A program made the position numbers and the translations under genes. Under the pieces are notes generated by a model. It saw only the letters and a list, made by a program, of their open reading frames with translations, had not been told where the DNA came from and made no database searches. A stretch of DNA of 33,123 nt from Coriobacteriales bacterium. GTDB taxonomy: Bacteria; Actinomycetota; Coriobacteriia; Coriobacteriales; UBA8131. The stretch is taken from positions 1 through 33,123 of the forward strand of contig JAIRXA010000128.1 of assembly GCA_031268525.1 (NCBI GenBank). The letters run 5' to 3'. Positions 6,926 to 15,280 of the stretch are shown here, piece by piece; the stretch's first letter is position 1; the number at the start of each line of letters is the position of its first letter.

Positions 6926-8311
6926 GTGGCCGAAAAACAAACGATAGAGTGGAAGTCATCCTGGCATGATGATTGGGTCAAATGGATATGCGGATATGCC
7001 AATGCGCAGGGCGGAACACTTTACATAGGCAAGGATGATGGTGGTAAGGTCGTGGGCATCAAGAACGTCAAGAAGCTCTCAGAGGACATCCCCAACAAGA
7101 TACGCAACTACCTCGGCATAGTCCCCGAGGTAAATATTTTGGACGAGAATGGACTGGACTTCATCGAGATAGTCGTTGATCCGTATCCATCACCCATTAG
7201 CTATCACGGCAGATACTACTATCGCTCCGGTAGCGTCAAGAGCGAGTTAACGGGAGCCGCTCTCGATGCATTCTTGCTAAAGAAAATAGGTAAGACTTGG
7301 GACAGCCTTCCGGTTCCCGGATACTCAATCAGCGATTTAAAGAGCGACGCAATCAAGCTGTTTAGAAAGAAGGCTCTACAAAGCGGCAGACTCACCCAAG
7401 GCGAACTGGACGTATCGGATGAGGTTTTGTTTCAAAACCTGCGGCTGATCGAAAACGGCCAGCTCATAACTGCCGCCGTGATGATGTTCCATGATGACCC
7501 TGAAATTTGGGCTAACAGCGCCTATATCAAGATCGGCTATTTTGAGAAATCCGACTCTGATCTGATATACCAAGATGAAATCCACGGGTCGCTTCTCGAG
7601 CAGGTTGATAAGGCAATCGACCTTATATACACCAAGTACCTCAAGGCGTTCATTTGGTATGACGACATTCAGAGAGTTGAGACTTTCATGTTTCCTCGCG
7701 ACGGCTGCCGCGAGCTAGTCTTGAATGCCGTCCAGCATAAGAACTACCAACGCCCGGTGCCCATTCAAATAAGTGTCTACCCAGACAAGATGTACATCTA
7801 CAACATTGGCGAAATGCCAGAAGAAATAACACCTGCCGAGAGACTTTTTACCAAGCATCCATCGCTGCCTCGCAATCCCAATATCGCCACCACTTTCTTT
7901 CGTTCTGGTATGGTAGAGAGTTGGGGTAGGGGCTATGACAAAATCGCTGAAGCTTGTGAGGATGCAAATGCTGCCCTGCCCATCGTAGAGGCGGACTTTG
8001 GCGGATTGATGGTACGTATTGAGGAAAGTCAAAAATTTAGCGAGTTACGCATGGAACATTCCAGTCTGTCGCGGGATGCGACAGAGGATGTTACAGAGGA
8101 TGTTACAGAGAGCGCTACAGAGAAAAACTTGCTGGCATTGATAGCTGCAAATCCACATATTACCCAGATTGAGCTGGCTAAAGAAACAAAAAGGCACCGT
8201 GTCACAATCGCCAGATGGATTAAATCGTTAAAAGACGCGGGACTAATTGAGCGAGTAGGTTCAGATGCGAAAGGCTACTGGAATATCATAGATCCTGACG
8301 ATAAAAAATAG
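6926..8311 (+). CDS. AlbA_2 domain / HATPase ATP-binding transcriptional regulator
   Basis: The 461-residue protein has three parts. Residues 1-130 are an AlbA_2 (Schlafen-related) putative nucleic-acid-binding domain with TIEWKSSW and ANAQGGTLYIGKDD. Residues about 240-370 are a HATPase_c_4-type region (RELVLNAVQHKNY, SGMVESWGRGYDKI). The C-terminus is a winged helix (ITQIELAKETKRHRVTIARWIKSLKDAGLIERVG). A short acidic repeat (ATEDVTEDVTESATEK, from a 12-bp repeated unit) links the last two. Such proteins are common in mobile and defence islands, often with unproven roles. The GTG start at 6926 has a weak GGAG upstream. It lies alone between toxin-antitoxin copies and is AT-richer than neighbouring metabolic genes. 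Confidence 0.85.
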   Translation: MAEKQTIEWKSSWHDDWVKWICGYANAQGGTLYIGKDDGGKVVGIKNVKKLSEDIPNKIRNYLGIVPEVNILDENGLDFIEIVVDPYPSPISYHGRYYYRSGSVKSELTGAALDAFLLKKIGKTWDSLPVPGYSISDLKSDAIKLFRKKALQSGRLTQGELDVSDEVLFQNLRLIENGQLITAAVMMFHDDPEIWANSAYIKIGYFEKSDSDLIYQDEIHGSLLEQVDKAIDLIYTKYLKAFIWYDDIQRVETFMFPRDGCRELVLNAVQHKNYQRPVPIQISVYPDKMYIYNIGEMPEEITPAERLFTKHPSLPRNPNIATTFFRSGMVESWGRGYDKIAEACEDANAALPIVEADFGGLMVRIEESQKFSELRMEHSSLSRDATEDVTEDVTESATEKNLLALIAANPHITQIELAKETKRHRVTIARWIKSLKDAGLIERVGSDAKGYWNIIDPDDKK

Positions 8312-8346
8312 CGCTTTTGCGCTAAAGGAATTAAGAGTTGACAGAC

Positions 8347-8489
8347 ATCAAAAGGGCCGTTGTCGAGGATTTTCTACCTTGATTCGGACATTTTTGCGCG
8401 CTGGCCTTTTCTATAACTCTCTGACCTGCTGATTCGTAATCCACACCAATCTGGCTCGTTGAAAAATCCTCGACAACCGCCCTTTTGAT
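8347..8489. mobile_element. 143-bp MITE-like element with 27-bp inverted ends
   Basis: ATCAAAAGGGCCGTTGTCGA... (8347-8373) is the reverse complement of 8463-8489 with a single mismatch. The 89 bases between have no open frame. The size and long terminal inverted repeats resemble a non-autonomous element or the two ends of a deleted insertion sequence. No clear target duplication is visible. I could not assign a transposase family. It fills most of the 325-bp gap between the AlbA_2 gene and the RelB/YoeB pair. Confidence 0.6.
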
Positions 8490-8563
8490 GCAGCAGGCGT
8501 CTCTTGCCCCGCCTTTTTCGTCGACGCCCTTCACACAACCCCCTCTTCGTCTCGGGGGTCGCT

Positions 8564-8593
8564 TTGACAAATTGGTTATATTGCGTTTATATA
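8564..8593 (+). promoter_or_regulatory. Promoter of the RelB/YoeB operon
   Basis: TTGACA at 8564-8569 is followed after 18 bases by TATATA (8588-8593), a good housekeeping-type promoter about 45 bases before the antitoxin ATG. Just after it, repeated GCTATAT words (8601-8617) probably form the site at which the antitoxin or complex represses its own operon. Confidence 0.65.
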
Positions 8594-8636
8594 ACAGCTA
8601 CGCTATATTTGCTATATACAAACCTGAGAGGAGTTT

Positions 8637-8918
8637 ATGGTGACTACGAAACTCGTAGCATTTAGAATTGACGAGCAGGTAAAGGATGATTTTGACAAGT
8701 TCTGCCACCAAGCCGGGCTTAGCGTATCGAGCGCCTATAACCTGTTCGCAAGAACGGTGGTTCGTGAGCAGCGCATACCTTTTGAAATCAGCATGGACCC
8801 GTTTTATTCCAGTGAAAACATGAGTGTCTTGCAAAAGTCAATTAAGGATGCCGAAGATGGCACATTCGGTGCCACGGCTAAGGTAGACGATTTTGATGAA
8901 CTCATGGCGAACCTCTGA
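8637..8918 (+). CDS. RelB/DinJ-family antitoxin
   Basis: The 93-residue protein begins with a ribbon-helix-helix region (LVAFRIDEQVKDDFDKFCHQAGLSVSSAYNLFARTVV) typical of RelB/DinJ antitoxins, followed by the signature IPFEI. The C-terminal part is acidic and would wrap the toxin. ATG 8637 follows GAGAGGAG. The stop overlaps the start of the YoeB-like gene (ATGA), so the two are translationally coupled. It should bind its own promoter and neutralise the toxin. Confidence 0.9.
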   Translation: MVTTKLVAFRIDEQVKDDFDKFCHQAGLSVSSAYNLFARTVVREQRIPFEISMDPFYSSENMSVLQKSIKDAEDGTFGATAKVDDFDELMANL

Positions 8919-9190
8919 TGAAATTCGCCTACACTTCCTCAGCATTGCGGGATCTGAAGGATTGGAAGAAGCAACACGATCAGGAAGTCATCGATATCAT
9001 CAAGGATATCGAGAGGGAGATCGCCATAGACCCAACAGCAACCGGAGGTAAATATAAGCCCGAGAAGCTGAAACATGAACTGTCCGGTTGGTATTCAAGG
9101 CGTATCACGCAGGTGGACAGATTTGTCTATCGCCCCAGCCCAGATGACCCCGATATTGTCGAGGTCGTCCAGTGTAAGGGGCATTACTGA
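8918..9190 (+). CDS. yoeB: Txe/YoeB-family mRNA interferase toxin
   Basis: At 90 residues it has the expected YoeB length. Characteristic parts are the N-terminal strand, the lysine-rich helices (DLKDWKKQ), the PEKLKHELSGWYSRRI block, the VDRFVYR strand and the C-terminus QCKGHY. In known members the Arg of SRRI and the His near the C-terminus belong to the ribosome-dependent RNase site, and both are present. It overlaps the antitoxin stop by 1 base, a typical type II arrangement. YoeB usually pairs with YefM, so the RelB/DinJ partner is a mixed pairing, though this is not rare. Confidence 0.9.
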   Translation: MKFAYTSSALRDLKDWKKQHDQEVIDIIKDIEREIAIDPTATGGKYKPEKLKHELSGWYSRRITQVDRFVYRPSPDDPDIVEVVQCKGHY

Positions 9191-9276
9191 TTACAGACGG
9201 TAAGACCACACACCACCGCAGCACATCTCCATCATGAGGCTTTTTATGGAAAGAAATGTAGCGAGCAGCCAGTCAA

Positions 9277-9414
9277 GTGAAACAAAGGGATGTTCGTGAA
9301 TTGCTGGGAATCGGTGAGGCTGTCGCCAAAGATGTATTGAGAAGTATTGCTGAATCCGATCAGACGGAAGCGGTTGGCAGCAAGAAGGCTCGAATATGCC
9401 TACTGCATAAATAG
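9277..9414 (+). pseudogene. Possible fragment of a small DNA-binding or excisionase-like protein
   Basis: A GTG-started 45-codon frame (VKQRDVRELLGIGEAVAKDVL...) is too short for the ORF track. It resembles the first helix-turn-helix of small element-encoded proteins such as DUF3173, but the similarity is weak. Its end overlaps the converging GNAT toxin gene by 15 bases. It may be a remnant from the island or chance. No strong ribosome site is seen. Confidence 0.25.
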
Positions 9415-9987
9415 GGGTATCTTTGGCAACAGCTTGAACATCTTGTACAAGCCGTGCACAGGCTCATCCTTCGAAATTAACTCATAACCGTGATGTTGAT
9501 AGAACTTTACCATGTGCTCTTTGCAGTCTACATAGATAAGCATGCCGCCCAGAGTTTGCCTGCCTATCTCGATTAAGGATTCTGCGTCAGCAATCATCTC
9601 TGCACCGTCTATCACAGAGCCGTCAAAACTGTCATCACGAGCAAGTTGAGCGATTAACAGTCCCGGGAAATTGTTTTGACTGTCACGTCCAGGTTTACTG
9701 TGCAAAACCTTCTTACGTCTACTACGACTGACTGCGGTGTAATCAACTGAAGTAATAGCAATCGTAATATAAGCGGCAAGCTTGGTCTTTTCGGCCGAAC
9801 CCTCTAAATAGAGATAGGTTCTTCCTAACCCAGCTCGCTCATAATCTATTGCTTTTGTATGAATAAATGACTCGATATCACTATCTCGGGCACAAGAAAA
9901 CTCCCCGAGTTGTTTCCCAAGGAGTTTCTGTGGATAGCTAATGAGCAATAGCTCACGAAGCGATTGAAACCTAAGAGCGTTTGTCAC
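9400..9987 (-). CDS. GNAT-family acetyltransferase toxin
   Basis: The 195-residue protein carries GNAT features: LLIAQLARDDSF, then ADAESLIEIGRQTLGGMLIYVDCKEHMVKFYQHHGYELI, which matches the acetyl-CoA and C-terminal motifs of GNAT toxins that acetylate aminoacyl-tRNA. The start is placed at GTG 9987, 17 bases inside the antitoxin gene and in a frame that excludes the spurious N-terminus of the ORF track (which begins at 10092). An antitoxin immediately upstream in overlap supports the toxin role. The real target is not visible. It is the intact version of the broken copy at 6365-6517. Confidence 0.8.
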   Translation of the reverse strand: MTNALRFQSLRELLLISYPQKLLGKQLGEFSCARDSDIESFIHTKAIDYERAGLGRTYLYLEGSAEKTKLAAYITIAITSVDYTAVSRSRRKKVLHSKPGRDSQNNFPGLLIAQLARDDSFDGSVIDGAEMIADAESLIEIGRQTLGGMLIYVDCKEHMVKFYQHHGYELISKDEPVHGLYKMFKLLPKIPLFMQ

Positions 9988-10250
9988 CAGAGTACTTTCT
10001 TTCAAGGTCGCGCATAATCTCTTGTGGGTCAGCCCACGTGATGGTTGATTCGCGCGGCTTGGGTGGATTTGCATCCATACGTTCCATCGCATTCACGATT
10101 TGCTCGAACGAGTCATCGTTGAGATAGACCGTCCTACCGATACTCTCTGTTGCCATGAGCGCCCTCCTTTCCATTTTTCGGTCGCCTTAATACTACCACG
10201 GCCGCTAACGGCGGCACCTCTCAATAATCTCAAATTCACCCAAATATGCA
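9835..10250. repeat. Copy 2 of the duplicated toxin-antitoxin segment
   Basis: This segment is homologous to 6365-6780, equal in length and in the same orientation. It covers the N-terminal third of the toxin, all of the antitoxin and 94 bp upstream of it. Both copies lose homology at the same CAAATATGCA word. That word may mark the end of the original transferred unit or the crossover point of a duplication. Confidence 0.9.
9971..10156 (-). CDS. Antitoxin partner of the GNAT toxin (copy 2)
   Basis: The 61-residue protein (MATESIGRTVYLNDDSFEQIVNAMERMD...) starts at ATG 10156 with AAAGGAGGG five bases upstream. The ORF track starts 18 bases earlier, but the ribosome site supports the inner ATG. 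It overlaps the GNAT gene by 17 bases. It is small and charged, with a KPRESTITW segment and a C-terminal tail RDLERKYSGDK. I do not recognise a named family; the antitoxin role comes from position and overlap. Confidence 0.75.
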   Translation of the reverse strand: MATESIGRTVYLNDDSFEQIVNAMERMDANPPKPRESTITWADPQEIMRDLERKYSGDKRS

Positions 10251-10385
10251 GGAAAAGAGGTCTGCCTGTGCACTGATAGATACCTACTCCCTCGTTAGTT
10301 GGCCAAAACCTTTCCAGAACTTGAACAGAACCTAAATCAAATCCAAACAACTCGTTAAGAATGGAGGCAGAACAGTGCCTGTTGT
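10251..10385. other. Spacer with unassigned open stretch
   Basis: On the minus strand a frame reads ILNELFGFDLGSVQVLERF and onward without a start of its own, perhaps another gene fossil. I do not recognise it and see no promoter or RNA gene. Confidence 0.3.
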
Positions 10386-10463
10386 TCAAAGCACATCTTT
10401 TGGATTGCTTGCGGCCGTCTGTGCCTTGAGAATTTCGTATGACAGCAAGACAACGGCCCGCTC
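10386..10463 (-). pseudogene. Fossil C-terminus of a PucR-type regulator
   Basis: In the minus frame the 26 codons read ERAVVLLSYEILKAQTAAS, then NPKDVL-stop. This closely matches the end of the PucR regulator at 21760 (ERAFILLSYEILRAQTVLS, then NPGDVL-stop), and 16 bases (TCATACGAAATTCTCA) are identical. Everything upstream of it is lost and replaced by short repeats, so only a tail remains. A PucR-controlled cluster probably once ended here. Confidence 0.75.
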
Positions 10464-10503
10464 TTTCATAAAGGCCTACTCTTTCATCAAGGCCCACTCT
10501 TCA
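10455..10503. repeat. 18-bp imperfect tandem repeat
   Basis: Units at 10455-10472 and 10473-10490 (GGCCCGCTCTTTCATAAA and a variant), with a partial third to 10503, start at the broken edge of the PucR tail. They echo the codons at that edge. Confidence 0.7.
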
Positions 10504-10520
10504 AGCGGGATCCCTGCCTG

Positions 10521-11990
10521 TCATCCGTTAAGCACTTCGGGCCCGTCGGAGCGGGTCTCTTCCAGCAGATCGAGCAACTCCTGGCGGGAGTGGACCCCGA
10601 GCTTTTGGTAGATGCGCTGGCGATGGGTGCTTACCGTTCCCGCCGAGATATTGAGCGAGTGCTGGATATAGGAAGTATCACGTCCCTTTACGAGGCAGAC
10701 CAGCACCTCGTTCTCGCGTTGTGACAGCGAGAACTGGTGGGACAATTTCTGACAACGGGACTGCAGGCTCCCACGTCGTACACCATAGCCAGTTGTAATG
10801 GTCGTGATGGTGCGCTCAGGCAGGATAAAGACATAGCTTGCCACCACACAGATGATAAGGATTGCAACCAGGAAGAAGGGCATCACGGGCGCGTCGATAT
10901 GAAGCATTTCCATGAACGGCAAGGGAGGATAGAAGCTCCCGAGGAACACGCCAATGGCCCAGCCACCTCGTCCAAGGCCAAACACCTGGACAGCCGATAT
11001 ATGGTACCGAAAGCATATGTTGGAAAGCGCAATCCAGAAGATGAGTTCAAAGCAGCCATAGCCGGCGTTGACGATGACCGATGACAGAGTTCCCAGCATG
11101 CCGAGGAACGGCGAAAACAGGACACCGACGATCATGAAGATGAGGACGAAGCGATAGATGAAGCCCATATCCGACTTCTTCGATACGAAAATGGTTATGA
11201 AGATGAGTACCGCGATGATAAGTGTCGAGATGAACAGGGTGAGGGCATACGACATCTCCGCAGCGACCAGGGAAGGAGCGGCGGCAGCAGCGCGAGGAAT
11301 GTTGCTTATGACGCCGAGCAGCGCAGCATGAACAAAGCTGATGATGAGGGCGACGACGGCAACCCTGAAGACATTGGCCTCACCGCCCGGGATTGGATGG
11401 GTTTCGCGCTCGCCGGGAACGTCCCTCAGCGCACGCATGAGGACAAGCCCCGACAACAGCGGCAGGATTGTACCAGCCAGGATATACAGTAGATTGGACG
11501 ACAGCAGCAGGAACAGCGCATAGATGAACAGTGCGAGCATGAAGGCCAGAGCGGAATGAATCTGTGCCGTCGTCGAATCGGACGAGCCATACACCTCGCC
11601 CCAGTACAGCAACAGGAAGCCCGAGCCTATTCCGGTGCAGATCCCACAGAGCAGTGGCCATGCCAGAGCGCTGTTGGAATCGGTTGCGGTAAGGAGGAGG
11701 AGCGAGCCGACCGACACGAGTAGGGGGCTTGCCACCATGACTGCCCGCGCCTGCATGAGCCGCTTCATCTGTCTGGGAAGCAGGCCGCCAGCCAGCAGGA
11801 TAAGGCTCAACGCTATGAGCGAGCAGGGGTAGATCAGATCCGCGTGGCTGCCATTTGTGCTGACACCCACCATTGCTTTCGCCGAGAAGAAGAATGTCGC
11901 TATCCAGGCCCTATGGAGTGCGAGACCAATAACACCCGGATTGGAGAACTCGGAGAAACTTGATCTGAAGAATGTGTCAAGTCTGTTCAC
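10521..11990 (-). CDS. Membrane-integral LuxR-family regulator
   Basis: The first 400 or so residues form about 12 hydrophobic membrane segments, arranged like an MFS-type module. The last 65 residues are a LuxR helix-turn-helix (LSQRENEVLVCLVKGRDTSYIQHSLNISAGTVSTHRQRIYQKL). Such one-component membrane regulators are abundant in Eggerthellaceae and usually sit next to the reductase genes they control. The GTG at 11990 (VNRLDTFFRSS), five bases after GGCAGG, gives 489 residues. The ORF-track start at 12095 would precede a likely -10 box and is less probable. It is divergent from the molybdoenzyme operon, which it probably activates in response to a substrate sensed by the membrane part. Confidence 0.88.
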   Translation of the reverse strand: MNRLDTFFRSSFSEFSNPGVIGLALHRAWIATFFFSAKAMVGVSTNGSHADLIYPCSLIALSLILLAGGLLPRQMKRLMQARAVMVASPLLVSVGSLLLLTATDSNSALAWPLLCGICTGIGSGFLLLYWGEVYGSSDSTTAQIHSALAFMLALFIYALFLLLSSNLLYILAGTILPLLSGLVLMRALRDVPGERETHPIPGGEANVFRVAVVALIISFVHAALLGVISNIPRAAAAAPSLVAAEMSYALTLFISTLIIAVLIFITIFVSKKSDMGFIYRFVLIFMIVGVLFSPFLGMLGTLSSVIVNAGYGCFELIFWIALSNICFRYHISAVQVFGLGRGGWAIGVFLGSFYPPLPFMEMLHIDAPVMPFFLVAILIICVVASYVFILPERTITTITTGYGVRRGSLQSRCQKLSHQFSLSQRENEVLVCLVKGRDTSYIQHSLNISAGTVSTHRQRIYQKLGVHSRQELLDLLEETRSDGPEVLNG

Positions 11991-12281
11991 GCAAACCTGC
12001 CAGTCTGCCGAATCGCCATGTCGCCCTTTTGCTCTTGCTCTTTGCGACCTGCCGCCCAGTATATCATGCTTCCTGATGACACGAATCCTCCCCAATCATG
12101 CTTCTCATAAGATGGCGCCCCGCCCGTGGGCCCCTACCATGAATACCACCATGCCTCAGTAAGAGGCTCCAGCAACAGACTTCGGCAGGCTTCGGCAGGT
12201 ATCAAGACAGGGCAAGAAAGAGGGCGTCAGGGTACGCTTCGTGCCAGAAGTACCGAATCGAACAGGAGGACGGGAGGATCT
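11991..12281. promoter_or_regulatory. Divergent promoter region between LuxR and molybdoenzyme operon
   Basis: On the minus strand TATACT (12058-12063) is preceded by TGA, an extended -10 for the luxR gene with no good -35. For the operon side no clear sigma-70 promoter is seen. CTTCGGCAGG occurs twice in direct repeat (about 12180-12200). The operon ribosome site CGGGAGG lies before ATG 12282. Confidence 0.45.
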
Positions 12282-15278
12282 ATGGAATCATCGACGAAGA
12301 CAAAGACAAAAACGATGACAAGACGCAGCTTCGTGAAAGCTGCCGCTGCAGTTGGTGCGGCGACTACCTTGTCGACCGCTGTCCTTGGCAAGGCCCTCGC
12401 TGAGGATGCGGGCGCCTCATCGACACCGGATGACATCAGGGTAGTTCGAACCGCTTGCAGAGGATGCGGGAAGATGGAGTGTGGAGTCCTGGTCACGGTG
12501 CGTAATGGTCGCGCCGTCAAGATCGAGGGCGACCCAGACTCGTTCCAAAGCGATGCCAACTGCTGCTCCAAGTCGCAGGCGTCAGTGCAGGCATGTTATC
12601 ACCCCGACCGTCTCATGTACCCCATGAAGCGCACCAACCCCAAAGACGCACCAGATCCCGGGTGGGTTCGCATCACCTGGGATGAGGCGTTCACGATTGC
12701 GGCAGAGAAGATCCAGGAGCTCAAGGACAAATACGGTGGCGAATCCCTCTACTCGATGGTCGGGACGAGCCGTGTCTGGGCGATGGGTGGCCTCATGGCC
12801 TGGCCGATGCTCCTTGGGACACCCAATACGGTCCAGGCATACCAGATCTGCAAGGGACCACGCCATTATGCGACCGGCCTGATCTCCAACCGTGCGTTCA
12901 GCTGGATGGCGACCGTCGACCGACCGCGCGTCTTCGTGCAGTGGGGTGGTGCCTCCGAAATATCCAACTATGACGACTCCTGCCGCACCACCGTCGACTG
13001 CGCCGTCGTCTCCGACACGCACATCGTCGTCGACCCTCGCATGGCAGGCATAGGTCGCACGGCGGACTACTGGGTTCACCTGCGGCCCGGCACCGACGCA
13101 GCCGTCGCCCTGTGCTGGACGAACGTCATCCTCGAAAAAGACCTGATTGACAAGCCATTTGTCAAGCGTTGGACCAACGCGCCCTTCCTCGTCCTGCCTG
13201 CTTCCGAACAGCCCACCTTCTTCGCCGATCGCCCCTTTGGCCCGCTTACGACCAGGCTGCTCAAAGAGTCCGATATCATCGAGGGCGGCAGCACGATGCG
13301 CTTCATGGTCTACGACGAGATCGGCGCCAGGCTCACCTACTTCGATTCTGCGACAGGACTCTGGGAAAACGAGCCTGCATTCGAGGTTCTTACCAGAGAG
13401 ACACTCAAGGGGAAGGAAGCGAACCAGGCGAACCTTCAGCCCGGTGTCGCTCAGGGTTTTGTCCCCGATCTGTCCCCCTTCAACCCGCTTATCGATCCGG
13501 CCCTTTACGGAGAATTCGATGTCACCCTCAAGGATGGCACAGCTGTCAAGGTCCGTCCGGTCCTCGACAGGTATCGTGAATACTGCAAGGGCTTTGAACC
13601 TGCGAAGGCCGCCGAGATCACCGGCGTGCCCGCCGACATTCTTGAGGGATCGGCGACAGCCTACGCCACCCGGCTTGATCCCGAGTCCGGGTACGGCAAC
13701 GGCGGCATCCAATACATGCTCGCCCTCGAGCATGCCGCCAACGCGATCCAGAACTGTCGCGCCATCGATGGCATCACGGCTCTGACAGGCAACTACGACA
13801 CTCCTGCCGGACAGCGGGGACCGACCATGGCTCCGGTCGACGGAGGGTTCACCCCCTTTGCCTTCATGGTTCCCGGCGCGGCCATGCTGGGTCTGTTTCC
13901 GGATGGTTCGAAAGAAATCGGCGACGCTGAGTTCCCCGTCAACAAGTGGTGGGGCGGCTGGGCGGACGCCAACACCTTCTACAAGGCCATCGAGACCGGT
14001 ATGCCCTATCCCATCAAGGGCGGCGTAAACATGGCTGGCGACTTCATGAACATGACCAATGCAAAGACCAATTGGGAAGACCTCAAAACTCTTGATTTCA
14101 TTCTCGAGTGCAACCTGTGGCATGCTCCGTCATCTGACGTCGCAGATCTGCTGCTTCCCGCCTGGCACTGGCTTGAGATCAACTGCTCACGCGTCTCCCA
14201 GGGCTCCTCGGGAGGCTTTGGCGCCAACATCCGTTGCGTTGATCCTCCGGCAGACACCCTCTGGGATCCGCTTATCATCATGGGCGTCGCAAAGGCCATG
14301 AACATTCCCTACGCACCACCACCACCCGAGTCACTGCCTGCGCCGGGGGCGCCTCCAGCCGGTCCCCTCGTATTCCCTGACAGTTGCTGGCCCGGTTCGC
14401 TTCCCGATGACTGGGGCCCCGGCGAGAAGTTCATTCTGGATAACGCCGTCAGTGGAGCGTCAGCTGTCCTGGGTCTCGACGGTTGGGACGCCTACGCCCA
14501 GCACTTCCAGGAAAACGGCTGGTGGGATGCCAAGGTTGAGATGGAATGGAGTTGGGGCATCTACCGCCGTTACGAAACCGGCTATCTGCGCGGTGGCGGT
14601 GCCAGCATGTTTGGCCCACCAACGCCTCCCTCGCCCGGCTTCCCGACACCCACGCTGAAGTACGAGCTCTGGTCGACCATTGTCGAGTCGCTCATGCCCG
14701 ACCAGGGTTTCGACCTACCCGACTTCCGCGAACCGCCACACTCGCCCGTCAGCGACCCGGAGCGCTACAAAGAGTATCCCTTCATCGTCACAACAGGTCG
14801 TCGTATCCCCGTGTACTTCCATTCTGAGCATCGCCAGCTCCCCTGGTGTCGCGAACTGTGGCCGACCCCACGTTGCGAGATCAATCCCGTGGACGCGGCG
14901 GAACTCGATATCGAACAGGGCGACTGGGTGTGGATCGAGACCGAATGGGGCAAGGTTCGTCAGGTTGCCGACCTGTACTACGGTATCAAGAAGGGCACGA
15001 TCAACTGCGAGCACCAGTGGTGGTTCCCCGAACTCAACGAATCGGGGCACGGCTTTGAGCTCTCGGGCATCAACTGCGTCAACGACCGTGATGCGCAGTG
15101 CCCCATCTGTGGCGCCTCAAACCTACGCGCCTATCTGGGCAAGATATATAAGGCAACACCGGCGAATTGTCCCAATGGCGTCGTCGTTCCCACGGGTGCG
15201 GATGGCACACCCATCATCACCTCGGCGAGTGATCCTCGCCTCAAGGAATGGCAACCGGTCTATGAAGGGAGGGACTGA
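12282..15278 (+). CDS. DMSO-reductase-family molybdopterin oxidoreductase, catalytic subunit
   Basis: The 998-residue protein has a Tat signal (MTRRSFVKAAAAVGAATT) with likely cleavage after ALA (residue 40), so it works outside the membrane. An N-terminal 4Fe-4S site follows (Cys59, 62, 67 and 94 or 95: CRGCGKMEC...NCC). The Mo-bis-MGD domains come next. Cys190 in YQICKGPRHYAT lies where the family carries its Mo ligand, suggesting Cys coordination (inference). The C-terminal part, from about residue 835, holds the dinucleotide-binding domain with FHSEHRQLPWCRELWP. The ORF track starts too early at 12126; ATG 12282 has GGGAGG. DmsB- and DmsC-like genes follow directly. The substrate cannot be read: DMSO, another S- or N-oxide, or a catechol-type dehydroxylase substrate are all possible. 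Confidence 0.93.
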   Translation: MESSTKTKTKTMTRRSFVKAAAAVGAATTLSTAVLGKALAEDAGASSTPDDIRVVRTACRGCGKMECGVLVTVRNGRAVKIEGDPDSFQSDANCCSKSQASVQACYHPDRLMYPMKRTNPKDAPDPGWVRITWDEAFTIAAEKIQELKDKYGGESLYSMVGTSRVWAMGGLMAWPMLLGTPNTVQAYQICKGPRHYATGLISNRAFSWMATVDRPRVFVQWGGASEISNYDDSCRTTVDCAVVSDTHIVVDPRMAGIGRTADYWVHLRPGTDAAVALCWTNVILEKDLIDKPFVKRWTNAPFLVLPASEQPTFFADRPFGPLTTRLLKESDIIEGGSTMRFMVYDEIGARLTYFDSATGLWENEPAFEVLTRETLKGKEANQANLQPGVAQGFVPDLSPFNPLIDPALYGEFDVTLKDGTAVKVRPVLDRYREYCKGFEPAKAAEITGVPADILEGSATAYATRLDPESGYGNGGIQYMLALEHAANAIQNCRAIDGITALTGNYDTPAGQRGPTMAPVDGGFTPFAFMVPGAAMLGLFPDGSKEIGDAEFPVNKWWGGWADANTFYKAIETGMPYPIKGGVNMAGDFMNMTNAKTNWEDLKTLDFILECNLWHAPSSDVADLLLPAWHWLEINCSRVSQGSSGGFGANIRCVDPPADTLWDPLIIMGVAKAMNIPYAPPPPESLPAPGAPPAGPLVFPDSCWPGSLPDDWGPGEKFILDNAVSGASAVLGLDGWDAYAQHFQENGWWDAKVEMEWSWGIYRRYETGYLRGGGASMFGPPTPPSPGFPTPTLKYELWSTIVESLMPDQGFDLPDFREPPHSPVSDPERYKEYPFIVTTGRRIPVYFHSEHRQLPWCRELWPTPRCEINPVDAAELDIEQGDWVWIETEWGKVRQVADLYYGIKKGTINCEHQWWFPELNESGHGFELSGINCVNDRDAQCPICGASNLRAYLGKIYKATPANCPNGVVVPTGADGTPIITSASDPRLKEWQPVYEGRD

Positions 15279-15280
15279 CG

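Noticed and set aside
10093-10497. 134-codon minus-strand ORF before the GNAT antitoxin
   Set aside because: It mixes the wrong frame of the PucR fossil with the antitoxin upstream region, so it is not one gene.
12582-14123. 513-codon minus-strand ORF opposite the molybdoenzyme gene
   Set aside because: It is a shadow of the catalytic subunit, with no motif or ribosome site.
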